Shown here in pieces: positions 33,688 through 43,091 of a stretch of 64,000 nucleotides of DNA; within the stretch, counting starts at the first letter, position 1, and each line of letters opens with the position of its first letter. The stretch lies in contig NZ_SGXC01000001.1 in the NCBI RefSeq assembly GCF_004216695.1, positions 1,302,001 to 1,366,000 on the forward strand. The letters run 5' to 3'. A model generated the notes under the pieces. The model was not told the origin of the DNA, did no database searches, and worked only from the letters and a program-made list of their open reading frames with translations. The translations under genes and the position numbers were made by a program. This DNA is from Pigmentiphaga kullae (GTDB lineage: Bacteria; Pseudomonadota; Gammaproteobacteria; Burkholderiales; Burkholderiaceae_B).

Positions 33688-33691
33688 GGGC

Positions 33692-34000
33692 TTACTCGAT
33701 GACCTTGGGCACCAGGAACAGGCCGTCCTGGACGGCCGGGGCGTTGGCCAGCAGGGCGTCGCGCGATTCGGCGGTGGCCGGTTCGGTGGCGGCGTCCTCG
33801 CGCAGGCGCAGGACCACGTCCTCGATGGCCGAGATGGGATGGGTGAGCGGTTCCACGCCCTGGGTATCGACCGCCTGCAATTGCTCGATCAGGCCGAAGA
33901 TGCCGTTCAGGTCCTTCAGGACGCGGGCCTGGGTGTCGCCCGCAAGTTCGAGACGGGCCAGCCGCGCGATGCGCGTGACGTCGGTTTCGGTAAGCGCCAT
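33692..34000 (-). CDS. gatC: Asp-tRNA(Asn)/Glu-tRNA(Gln) amidotransferase subunit C
   Basis: A 102-residue subunit that ties GatA and GatB together. The typical start is [18 protein letters not shown], with [17 protein letters not shown] and the C-terminal FLVPKVIE. It is the first gene of the gatCAB operon, divergent from mreB across a 214-bp gap in which no clear palindrome was seen. Confidence 0.96.
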   Translation of the reverse strand: MALTETDVTRIARLARLELAGDTQARVLKDLNGIFGLIEQLQAVDTQGVEPLTHPISAIEDVVLRLREDAATEPATAESRDALLANAPAVQDGLFLVPKVIE

Positions 34001-34139
34001 GGCAGTGTGATGGAAAGGCGGCGAAACGGCGTCGGACAGGGGTTCTGGCGCGCTTCGGGGCCGGGTGGGTCATAGCACTGCTTCGAAGACCGCAGAATCG
34101 GGAATAATGCAGAACTTTGATGCAGTTTCAGGGTATTGA

Positions 34140-35258
<1,119 letters not shown>

Positions 35259-35283
35259 TCTTTCCTCGTGGTTGCCAACGCGA

Positions 35284-35325
35284 CGGGGCGAAGCGGCTGA
35301 CAAGCGGTTCGCCCCGGTCTTTTTT
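35284..35325 (+). terminator. Terminator or attenuator between mreB and mreC
   Basis: CGGGGCGAA (35284-35292) pairs with TTCGCCCCG (35308-35316), with an inner GCGG repeat in the loop, followed by GTC and six T. It starts 26 bp after the mreB stop and fits a partial terminator lowering expression of the downstream membrane genes. Confidence 0.7.
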
Positions 35326-35369
35326 CCTCGGGACCTGTCCCGGCATCGCCGGACGCTGGACAAACCTTC

Positions 35370-36302
35370 ATGCAATACAGTCCACCGTCGTTTTTCAAGC
35401 AGGGGCCGCCGGCCTTGGTCCGGCTGGCGTTCTTCGTTTTCCTGTCCGTGGTCATGCTGGTGGTCGACACCCGCATGCGGGCGCTCGACGCCTTGCGCGA
35501 GGCGGTCAGCGTGGTCCTGTATCCGTTCCAGCGCGTCATGCTGCTGCCCCGGGACGGCGTGCGCTACGTGTCCGATTTCTTCGAGGTCAACAGCAGCGTC
35601 CAGCAGGAAATCGAGCTGATGCGCCGCCAGCGCATCGAGATGGCCCAGTCCACCGCCCAGGCGGCGCAACTGGCCTCCGAGAACGCCCAGTTGCGCCGGC
35701 TGCTGGGCGCCAGCGAACGCGTCCCGGCCCCCGCCGTCCTGGTGCAGGTGCTGTACGAGTCGCGCGACGCCTTCTCGCGCCGGCTGATCATCGACAAGGG
35801 CAGCCACTACGGCATCATCGCCGGCATGCCGGTCATCGACGATGGCGGCGTGGTGGGGCAGGTGGTGCGCACCTCGCCCATGACCTCCGAGGTCGCGCTG
35901 CTGACCGACCGCGTGCAGTCCATTCCCATCCAGGTGCTGCGCAACGGCCTGCGCGGCATCACCTCCGGCGGCGAGATCCCGGGCCGGCTGGGCCTGCGCT
36001 TCATGGCGTCCGACGCCGACATCCAGGTGGGCGACACCCTGGTCACCAGCGGGCTGGACGGCATCTATCCCGAGGGCCTGCCGGTGGCCACGGTCGAATC
36101 GGTCGAACGCGATGCCAGTTCCGGCTTCGCCCGCATCCTGTGCAAGCCGGTGGCCGGCGTCGAGCGCTACCGGCATTTCCTGGTGCTGCAGACGATCAAG
36201 CCGGAACTTGCCGGCGCCTCGGGGGACGAATCCTCCAAGAGCGAGTCGTCCAAGCTGTCGCCCCAGTCATCCATAAAGCCAAGCGCTACTCCCAGCCGAT
36301 GA
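35370..36302 (+). CDS. mreC: Rod shape-determining protein MreC
   Basis: A 310-residue bitopic membrane protein of the elongasome. A single transmembrane helix lies near residues 16-32 (LAFFVFLSVVMLVV). A periplasmic coiled coil runs over about 68-110, then the beta-barrel MreC domain (GMPVIDDGGVVGQV, LVTSGLDGIYPEGLPV). The tail from about 280 is a Ser/Lys-rich, low-complexity extension. It binds PBP2 and MreD. The structured repeat copy B follows its stop. Confidence 0.96.
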   Translation: MQYSPPSFFKQGPPALVRLAFFVFLSVVMLVVDTRMRALDALREAVSVVLYPFQRVMLLPRDGVRYVSDFFEVNSSVQQEIELMRRQRIEMAQSTAQAAQLASENAQLRRLLGASERVPAPAVLVQVLYESRDAFSRRLIIDKGSHYGIIAGMPVIDDGGVVGQVVRTSPMTSEVALLTDRVQSIPIQVLRNGLRGITSGGEIPGRLGLRFMASDADIQVGDTLVTSGLDGIYPEGLPVATVESVERDASSGFARILCKPVAGVERYRHFLVLQTIKPELAGASGDESSKSESSKLSPQSSIKPSATPSR

Positions 36303-36319
36303 AAGCAGATCTCCTCATC

Positions 36320-36396
36320 CAGGGCACCGTGGATCCGGCTTTGCCGGTCCACCGGTGCCGCCCCCTGGGGGGCGCGCGTCAGCGCGTAGGGGGGGG
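36320..36396. repeat. Structured intergenic repeat, copy B
   Basis: Three hairpins as in copy A at 16161-16237. The first is at 36323-36359 with outer arms GGCACCG/CGGTGCC and inner CCGGC/GCCGG. The second is GCCCCCTGGGGGGC at 36360-36373. The third has CGCGC facing GCGCG at 36373-36386. A G-run follows (36389-36396). The outer stem of hairpin 1 and the stem of hairpin 3 differ from copy A on both sides so that pairing is kept. It fills the mreC-mreD gap. Confidence 0.75.
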
Positions 36397-36402
36397 CTTC
36401 CG

Positions 36403-36945
36403 TTGAAAGCTCCCTCTACGCTGCCACGTTCGCGGGTTCCCACTGAACACCTCCTCCTGCCGGTCGAGCCCCGCTTCATCTGGCTCACGCTGTTCCTGGC
36501 CTGGCTGCTCAACCTGCTGCCCTGGGGCCAGGTGGGCGGCATACCCGACGCGCTGGCGATCTGCCTGGTATTCTGGAGCGTCCACGAGCCCCGGCGCGTG
36601 GGCATGCTGACAGCCTTCGTCTTCGGCATCCTGATGGACGTGCACGGATCGGCCCGCCTGGGCGAGCATGCGCTGTCCTATACCCTGATGGTCTATCTGG
36701 CGCTGCTGATGCACCGGCGGCTGTCGTGGTTCTCGCCCTGGCTGCAGGCCCTGCATGTGCTGCCGGTTTTTTTCGTCTCCGAACTCACGGTATTCTCTAT
36801 CCGCGGCTGGCTCGACGGAACCTGGCCCGGCTGGTGGTGGGCGCTGAACAGCGTGATCTCGGCCCTGCTGTGGCCGCTGGCGGGCTGGATCCTGCAAGCC
36901 CCCCAGCGCAGGCCGGTGGATCCCGACGACACGCGTCCCATCTAG
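36403..36945 (+). CDS. mreD: Rod shape-determining protein MreD
   Basis: A 180-residue inner-membrane protein with about five transmembrane segments (FIWLTLFLAWLLNLLPWG, LAICLVFWS and others), part of the elongasome with MreC and RodA. The start is a TTG at 36403, which gives the usual short basic N-terminus; no ATG is available in frame after the repeat. The only purine-rich stretch in ribosome-site position is the G-run that ends repeat copy B, so the repeat may supply or hide the ribosome site. Confidence 0.9.
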   Translation: MKAPSTLPRSRVPTEHLLLPVEPRFIWLTLFLAWLLNLLPWGQVGGIPDALAICLVFWSVHEPRRVGMLTAFVFGILMDVHGSARLGEHALSYTLMVYLALLMHRRLSWFSPWLQALHVLPVFFVSELTVFSIRGWLDGTWPGWWWALNSVISALLWPLAGWILQAPQRRPVDPDDTRPI

Positions 36946-37000
36946 GGCGGAGCCCTCCGTAACACCGTCCGGCCCCACAGGAGCCGGGTTTCCGCAGCAC

Positions 37001-38902
37001 ATGACCGAACTCAAGAATACCGAGCGCGAACTCCAGCATTTCCGCCTGCGCCTGCTGGTGGCGGTGGGGCTCGTTCTCGTCTGCTTCGGTCTGCTCGGGT
37101 CCCGCTTCTGGTACCTGCAGGTCGCCAACCACGACGCCTATGCCGCCCGGGCCGAGCAGAACCGCATCTCGGTCGTGCCCATCACGCCCCATCGCGGCAT
37201 CGTCGTGGACCGCAACGGCGCGCTGCTGGCCCGCAATTACTCGGCCTATACGCTGGAGATCACGCCCTCCAAGGCGGGCAAACTGGACCAGACCATCGAG
37301 CAACTGGCCGAGGTGGTCAACATCGATGCCCGCGACCGCCGCCGTTTCCGCCAATTGCTGGGCGAGTCGCGGCGCTTCGAGAGCCTGCCCATCCGCAGTC
37401 GCCTGACCGACGAGGAGGTCGCCCGCTTCGCCGCCCAGGCCTATCGTTTTCCGGGGGTGGAGATCCGCGCGCGGTTGCTGCGCAACTATCCCCAGGGCGA
37501 GACCGCGGCGCACGTCATCGGTTATATAGGGCGGATTTCGCAGCGGGATATCGGCAGGTTGGAGGAAGATGGCACCATTTCCAACTATCGAGGCACGGAC
37601 TACATAGGCAAGGAAGGCCTGGAGAAGTCCTATGAAGCCGTTCTGCACGGGAAGACCGGGGTCGAGGAAGTCGAGGTAACCGCCTCGGGCCGCGCGGTGC
37701 GCACCTTGTCGCGCACGCCGCCCGTCTCGGGCAAGAACCTGATCCTGTCCATCGACGTCGAACTGCAGAAGATCGCCGAGACGGCGTTCGGCAACCGGCG
37801 CGGCGCGCTGGTGGCGATCGAACCGTCCACCGGCGACATCCTGGCCTTCGTGTCCCGCCCGTCGTTCGATCCCAACCTGTTCGTCGACGGCATCGACGTG
37901 GACAACTGGAAGGCGCTGAACGAATCGCCCGATCGTCCGCTGATCAACCGGCCGCTGTACGGCACCTATCCCATCGGCTCCACCTACAAGCCCTTCATGG
38001 CGCTGGCCGGGCTGGAGCTGGGCAAGCGGACCTTCACCGGCACCATGTACGACCCGGGCTATTTCGAATTCGGCGACCGGCGCTACCGCAACTCCGGGGA
38101 ACGGGCCTACGGCACGATAGACATGCGCCGCGCGCTGGAAGTCTCGTCCGACACCTACTTTTATTCGCTGGCCGCCGACCTGGGCGTGGATGCCATCCAC
38201 GATTTCATGAAACCCTTCGGTTTCGGCCAGATCACCGGCATCGACCTGGGCGGCGAGAAAACCGGCATCCTGCCGTCCACCGCCTGGAAGCGGCGGGCCT
38301 ATTCCAAGCCCGAGCAGCAGCGCTGGTACGCGGGCGAGACCATATCCATCGGCGTGGGCCAGGGCTACAACGCTTTTACCCTGCTGCAACTGGCCCAGGC
38401 CACCTCGGTGCTGGCCAACGACGGCGTCTACATGAAGCCCCACCTGGTCAAGTCCTTGCAGGACAGCGCCACCGGCGAACAGACCCTGACCGTTCCCCAC
38501 GAAAGCTACCGCATTGCGCTCAAGCCCGAGAACATCAAGATGATCAAGCAGGCCATGGCCTCGGTCACGCGCAGCGGCACCGCGGCGCGGGCCTTCGCCG
38601 GCGCGCCCTATGTCGCGGCGGGCAAGACCGGCACGGCGCAGGTCTACAGCCTGCGCACGGGCGAACGCTACAACGCCAGCCGCATCGACGAGCGGCTGCG
38701 CGACCACGCCCTGTTCATGGCCTTCGCGCCGCTGGACCATCCGCGCATCGCGGTGGCCCTGATCGTCGAGAACGCCGGCTGGGGCGCCACCGTGGCCGCG
38801 CCCGTGGCGCGCCAGGTATTCGACTTCTGGCTGCTGGGCAAGCGCCCCGGCGGGCCCGTGCCCGATACGCCACCCCAACCTGTGGAGGCTTCCGGTGATT
38901 GA
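37001..38902 (+). CDS. mrdA: Penicillin-binding protein 2
   Basis: A 633-residue class B peptidoglycan transpeptidase. An N-terminal transmembrane helix (about 22-42) precedes the dimerisation domain and the transpeptidase domain. Active-site motifs are S327-xx-K in GSTYKP, SSD in EVSSDTYF near 387, and KTG at 542-544. The pedestal motif HRGIVVDRNG is near 66. It overlaps rodA by 8 bp, coupling the transpeptidase to its glycosyltransferase partner. Confidence 0.97.
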   Translation: MTELKNTERELQHFRLRLLVAVGLVLVCFGLLGSRFWYLQVANHDAYAARAEQNRISVVPITPHRGIVVDRNGALLARNYSAYTLEITPSKAGKLDQTIEQLAEVVNIDARDRRRFRQLLGESRRFESLPIRSRLTDEEVARFAAQAYRFPGVEIRARLLRNYPQGETAAHVIGYIGRISQRDIGRLEEDGTISNYRGTDYIGKEGLEKSYEAVLHGKTGVEEVEVTASGRAVRTLSRTPPVSGKNLILSIDVELQKIAETAFGNRRGALVAIEPSTGDILAFVSRPSFDPNLFVDGIDVDNWKALNESPDRPLINRPLYGTYPIGSTYKPFMALAGLELGKRTFTGTMYDPGYFEFGDRRYRNSGERAYGTIDMRRALEVSSDTYFYSLAADLGVDAIHDFMKPFGFGQITGIDLGGEKTGILPSTAWKRRAYSKPEQQRWYAGETISIGVGQGYNAFTLLQLAQATSVLANDGVYMKPHLVKSLQDSATGEQTLTVPHESYRIALKPENIKMIKQAMASVTRSGTAARAFAGAPYVAAGKTGTAQVYSLRTGERYNASRIDERLRDHALFMAFAPLDHPRIAVALIVENAGWGATVAAPVARQVFDFWLLGKRPGGPVPDTPPQPVEASGD

Positions 38903-40061
38903 CGGACCGGGCCTGTTCAACCGCCTGACCTGGCGCACCGTCCTGCTGCGCACGGTCGCGGTGTTCGACGTTCCCATGCTGCTGATCCTGATGGCCCTGG
39001 CCGGCATCGGGCTCATGTCCATGTACTCGGCCGGCGGTGGTTTCGACGGCCGCTTCGCCGACCAATTGCGCAACTACGGCATCGCGCTGCTGGCGATGTG
39101 GCTGCTGGCGCAGCTCTCGCCCCAGACGCTGATGCGGCTGGCGGTGCCGGTCTACCTGATCGGGCTGGTCCTGCTGTTCGGCGTGGAGTTCGCCGGCGAG
39201 ACCAGCAAGGGCGCCACGCGCTGGCTGAACCTGGGTTTCACCCGCATCCAGCCCTCCGAGGTGATGAAGATCGCCGTGCCCATGATGCTGGCCTGGTACT
39301 TCCACAAACACCAGGGCACCTTGCGGATACGCGACTTCATCGTGGCCGCGATCCTGATGCTGACGCCGTTTTCGCTGATCGTGCTGCAGCCCGACCTGGG
39401 CACCGCGCTGCTGGTGTTCGGCGCCGGGTTCTTCGTGCTGTTCTTCGCCGGCCTGTCGTTCCGCCTGCTGGTGCCCATCACGCTGGTAAGCGTGATCGCG
39501 CTGGGCACCCTGGTCTCGCTGGAAGACACCCTGTGCACCGACGGCCTGGACTGGGTGGTACTGCACGACTACCAGAAGCACCGCGTCTGCACGCTGCTCA
39601 ACCCCGCTTCCGACCCCCTGGGCAAGGGCTTCCACACCATCCAGTCGGCCATCGCGGTCGGGTCGGGCGGAATGCTGGGCAAGGGCTACATGCAGGGCAC
39701 CCAGACCCATCTCGACTTCATTCCCGAACGCACCACCGACTTCATTTTCGCGGTCTTCGCCGAAGAATTCGGCTTCGTCGGCAATTTGCTGCTGCTGTTC
39801 CTGTACCTGCTGCTGCTGGTGCGCGGGCTGACCATCGCCGCGAACGCCCCGTCGGTCTTCTCGCGCCTGCTGGCGGGGGCGCTGACCATGGTGTTCTTCG
39901 TCTATGCCTTCGTGAACATGGGCATGGTCAGCGGCATCCTGCCCGTGGTGGGCGTGCCGCTGCCCTTCATGAGCTACGGGGGCACGGCGCTGCTGACGCT
40001 GGGCTGCGCGGCGGGCATCCTGATGGGGATACAGAGGCACCGGGCGCTGGTGCAGAGCTAG
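38895..40061 (+). CDS. rodA: SEDS peptidoglycan glycosyltransferase RodA
   Basis: A 388-residue polytopic enzyme of the SEDS family that polymerises lipid II for cell elongation. Recognised segments include LAGIGLMSMYSAGGG, GATRWLNLGFTRIQPSE, LQPDLGTALLV, DFIFAVFAEEFGFVGNL and the C-terminal VPLPFMSYGG. A loop with two cysteines (DTLCTDGLDW, HRVCTLLNP) lies between the helices. It is the last gene of the cluster; its stop overlaps the end of the convergent lysR gene by 4 bp. Confidence 0.97.
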   Translation: MIDGPGLFNRLTWRTVLLRTVAVFDVPMLLILMALAGIGLMSMYSAGGGFDGRFADQLRNYGIALLAMWLLAQLSPQTLMRLAVPVYLIGLVLLFGVEFAGETSKGATRWLNLGFTRIQPSEVMKIAVPMMLAWYFHKHQGTLRIRDFIVAAILMLTPFSLIVLQPDLGTALLVFGAGFFVLFFAGLSFRLLVPITLVSVIALGTLVSLEDTLCTDGLDWVVLHDYQKHRVCTLLNPASDPLGKGFHTIQSAIAVGSGGMLGKGYMQGTQTHLDFIPERTTDFIFAVFAEEFGFVGNLLLLFLYLLLLVRGLTIAANAPSVFSRLLAGALTMVFFVYAFVNMGMVSGILPVVGVPLPFMSYGGTALLTLGCAAGILMGIQRHRALVQS

Positions 40062-41002
40062 GGCTGGACGCAAGCTCCGCACGAGGAGCCCGGCGCGAAT
40101 CGGCCTGCGCAGACCTGGGCCACGCTTTCCCGCAGCCAGCGGATTCCCTGGTCGCCGATCTTGTGGTGCGGCCATTGCATGAGTTCGACCAGCGGCGGGA
40201 TCGTCAGCGGCAGCGCCATGAGCCGCAATGGCAGCCATTGCGCGTAGAGCCGGCCCAGTCCCGACTGCACGGTGGCCAGATATGGCGTGCCCGGCAGGCA
40301 CATGGGCAGCAGGCTGTATTGCGGCACGCTGCTGGCCACCTTGCGCCGACGCTTGAGTCCGCTCAGCGCGCGCTCGTCCAGGGGCGGAAACATCGCGTGG
40401 TTCTCCCGCTTGATGACGTGTTCCAGCGCGAAGTACAGATCTTCGTCCAGCACGTCACCCACCAGCGGATTGTCCGACCATGCCGCCCCGACCCACGAGT
40501 CCTCGAACAGCGTGGTTTGGGGATAGTCGGGCAAGGCGTAGATGCTCGGGACGATCAACAGGTCGATGTCGCCGCGCTCCAGGCCCTCGGACAGCCGCGG
40601 GCTGAGCGGGTAGACGTCCAGGTGCACGCCGGGGGCGTGCTGGCCGCAATAGGCCAGCAGGTGGGGAAGTACCACCACCGAGAAGTAGTCCGACGCGGCG
40701 ATCGAGAAGGTGCGCTCCGCGCTGGCGGGATCGAAGCCGCCCAGGGGCTGCGTGACCTGCTGGATGCGCAGCAGGATCTCTCGCACTTCCCCACGCAGCG
40801 CCTGCGCCCGCTCGGTCAGCACCATGCGGCGGCCGATCGGCACCAGCAACTGGTCGTCGAAGTGTTCGCGCAGTCGCGACAATGCGCTGCTCATGGCCGG
40901 CTGGCTGAGATAGATCCGTTCGGCGGCCCGGGACACGCTGCCTTCCCCCAGGAGCGCATCCAGCGCCACCAGCAGGTTCAGGTCGAGTTTGTGGTAGCGC
41001 AT
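40058..41002 (-). CDS. LysR family regulator of the aromatic degradation operon
   Basis: A 314-residue LysR protein of the NodD/LinR-like branch (LDLNLLVALDALLGEGSVS, YLSQPAMSSALSRLREHF). It is divergent from a five-gene operon starting at 41107 across 104 bp, the classic layout for a LysR activator and its target. The spacer contains the imperfect palindrome CAACGAATTCATTG near its centre. Its 3' end overlaps rodA by 4 bp, so core and accessory DNA meet exactly here. Confidence 0.92.
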   Translation of the reverse strand: MRYHKLDLNLLVALDALLGEGSVSRAAERIYLSQPAMSSALSRLREHFDDQLLVPIGRRMVLTERAQALRGEVREILLRIQQVTQPLGGFDPASAERTFSIAASDYFSVVVLPHLLAYCGQHAPGVHLDVYPLSPRLSEGLERGDIDLLIVPSIYALPDYPQTTLFEDSWVGAAWSDNPLVGDVLDEDLYFALEHVIKRENHAMFPPLDERALSGLKRRRKVASSVPQYSLLPMCLPGTPYLATVQSGLGRLYAQWLPLRLMALPLTIPPLVELMQWPHHKIGDQGIRWLRESVAQVCAGRFAPGSSCGACVQP

Positions 41003-41106
41003 GATCTATCTGTTTTATGGATGGATTGGATTCAACGAATTCATTGGTTAGATGTTAAGCGCGTCATTAGGATGACGGCAATACGTCGTTCCAATGGAAA
41101 GAAAAA

Positions 41107-42108
41107 ATGCATGCCAACCTGCCCGCTTATGCCCTGGGCACTTTCACGGGGTCGGGCGACGAGACGTTCGTCGGACTCGTCCTGGACGAGTCCATGGTTC
41201 ATCCCATGCCGACGCTGGCCCGCGCCGCCGGATTGCCCTGGAGCGCGGTTTCGGTGGCCCAATTGCTGGCGAACTGGGACGAAGGCCTGGCGGCCATCGA
41301 TGAGGTCCTTGCGCGTCTGCCGGTCCTGCCGGCCGGGCTGCCCCTGGACAGGCTGAGCGTCCATGCGCCGCTTGCCCCCGGCCAGATCGTCTGTACCGGC
41401 GCGAACTACCGAAAGCATGTGATCGATCTGGTCGTGGCCCAGGGGGCTGGAACGGATACGGAAGGGATGACGGTCGAGCAACGGCGCGAGCATGTCGCGC
41501 GCCGAACCGATGAACGGGCGCGTCGAGGCATTCCTTATGCCTTTCCCAAGTTGAGAGGTGCCCTGTGCGGTCCGTTCGATCCGGTGGTGGTTCCGCGCGA
41601 TGCCGAGCAGTTCGACTGGGAACTGGAGCTGGGCGTGGTCATCGGCCGCCAGGCGTGGCGGGTGCCCCGCGACAAGGCGCTGGAGGTCGTGGCGGGCTAT
41701 ACGGTGGTGAACGATCTCACCCGCCGGGAACTGGTCTACCGGCCGGACATCAAGTCGCTGGGGTCCGACTGGCTGCGCGCCAAGAGTGGTCCGGGCTTCA
41801 TGCCCTGCGGCCCCTTTCTGCTGCCGGCGCGCCACGTGCCGGACCCCCAGGATCTGCACATCGAGTTCCGCCTCAATGGCGACGTGATGCAGTCGGAAAG
41901 TACCGCGGACATGCTGTTCGACGTGGCGCGGCAGATCGAGTATGTCAGTGCCTATGTCCGCCTCCAGCCGGGCGACCTGCTGGCGACGGGATCGCCGGCG
42001 GGCAACGGCATGCACCATCGCCGCTTCCTGAGGGACGGCGACATCATGGAAGGCCACATATCCGGCATGGGCACCCAGCGCAACCGTTGCGTGGCGGAAG
42101 GAGACTGA
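41107..42108 (+). CDS. Fumarylacetoacetate hydrolase family protein
   Basis: A 333-residue FAH-family hydrolase. Family parts are ICTGANYRKHVID, FDWELELGVVIGR with the two glutamate metal ligands, VVNDLTRREL with the aspartate, and LLATGSPAGNG. The protein is full length, with an extra N-terminal domain like that of fumarylpyruvate or acylpyruvate hydrolases. It is first in an operon with a dioxygenase, amidohydrolase, monooxygenase and Bug gene, so it most likely splits the ring-opened product. It ends 1 bp before the next start. Confidence 0.9.
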   Translation: MHANLPAYALGTFTGSGDETFVGLVLDESMVHPMPTLARAAGLPWSAVSVAQLLANWDEGLAAIDEVLARLPVLPAGLPLDRLSVHAPLAPGQIVCTGANYRKHVIDLVVAQGAGTDTEGMTVEQRREHVARRTDERARRGIPYAFPKLRGALCGPFDPVVVPRDAEQFDWELELGVVIGRQAWRVPRDKALEVVAGYTVVNDLTRRELVYRPDIKSLGSDWLRAKSGPGFMPCGPFLLPARHVPDPQDLHIEFRLNGDVMQSESTADMLFDVARQIEYVSAYVRLQPGDLLATGSPAGNGMHHRRFLRDGDIMEGHISGMGTQRNRCVAEGD

Positions 42109-42109
42109 T

Positions 42110-43090
42110 ATGGCCATCGTCGGTATTCATTCCTTGATCTATCACGTGGAGGATCTGGGCACCTGTGCCGCCTTCATGCAGGAGTTCGGCTTGGTGCCGG
42201 TGGCTTCGGGCGATGCGGACATTCGTTTCGCGGTGCCCGATGGCGCCGGCGTGACGCTGCGCCGGGTATCGGCGCCGCCCGCCGGCGGTGGGGTGCGGAC
42301 GGTCTGGGGAGTCGACACGCGCGCCAGCCTGGATGCGCTGGTTGCCGGGCTGGCCCGGGATCGGCCGGTCGAGTGCGATGGCGATGGCACCTGCTGGTTC
42401 GATTCCGACTGCGGCATGACGATGGGTTTGGCGCTCTTCGACCGGCGGCCGGTCATGTGCGCGCCGGATCCGATCAACGCGCCCGGACGGGTACGGCGGC
42501 TCGATACCTGGCGCAAATGGCGCGAACGGGCTCTGCCCCGGACCATCAATCACGTCGTGTATGGCGTCGACGACTACAAGGCCTCGTGGGACTTCTTCCG
42601 CCATCGCCTGGGTTTCCGGCTGTCCGACCATTCGCGCGGCCTGGGCGTGTTCCTGCGCGCCGACGGGGCGCCGGAACATCACACGCTGTTTCTTCAGAAC
42701 TGTCACTATCACGCACCTGGCTCGGCGGGTTTCCTGCACGCTTGCTTCGGTGTCGAGGACATCGACGAACTGATGGCCGGCGCCAACCACATGGCTCGCC
42801 GCGGATACCGCAGCAAGCTGGGCGTCGGCCGCCACCGCATCGCTTCCGCGCTGTTCTATTACCTGGACTGTCCCGCCGGCGGAGAGATCGAGTACGGCGC
42901 CGACACCGACTATCTGGACGACCACTGGCAGCCGCGTGAGTGGGATCCGAAATTCGGCTTCATCAGCTGGTGTTCCAACCTGCCGGCGTTCATGCAGGAG
43001 CCGGCGGCCCCGCTGGTCCGGGTCCTGGCTTCCGAGGACGACGTCGATATCCCCGATCTGGCCGCGTATCGCCGCCGGAAGGATACCTGA
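42110..43090 (+). CDS. Type I extradiol ring-cleavage dioxygenase (VOC superfamily)
   Basis: A 326-residue two-module VOC protein with the features of type I extradiol dioxygenases. Iron ligands H148 (INHVVYGVDD), H210 (FLHACFGVED) and E261 (GEIEYGAD) fall at nearly the same positions as in BphC. Candidate catalytic H191, H242 and Y251 are also present. It should open a catechol-type ring next to the hydroxyls using Fe(II) and O2. The genes around it supply a ring hydroxylase and an FAH hydrolase. Confidence 0.85.
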   Translation: MAIVGIHSLIYHVEDLGTCAAFMQEFGLVPVASGDADIRFAVPDGAGVTLRRVSAPPAGGGVRTVWGVDTRASLDALVAGLARDRPVECDGDGTCWFDSDCGMTMGLALFDRRPVMCAPDPINAPGRVRRLDTWRKWRERALPRTINHVVYGVDDYKASWDFFRHRLGFRLSDHSRGLGVFLRADGAPEHHTLFLQNCHYHAPGSAGFLHACFGVEDIDELMAGANHMARRGYRSKLGVGRHRIASALFYYLDCPAGGEIEYGADTDYLDDHWQPREWDPKFGFISWCSNLPAFMQEPAAPLVRVLASEDDVDIPDLAAYRRRKDT

Positions 43091-43091
43091 G

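Noticed and set aside
30667-33702. A 1011-codon plus-strand frame opposite gatB and gatA
   Set aside because: gatBA are unmistakable on the minus strand; the antisense product shows only composition bias.
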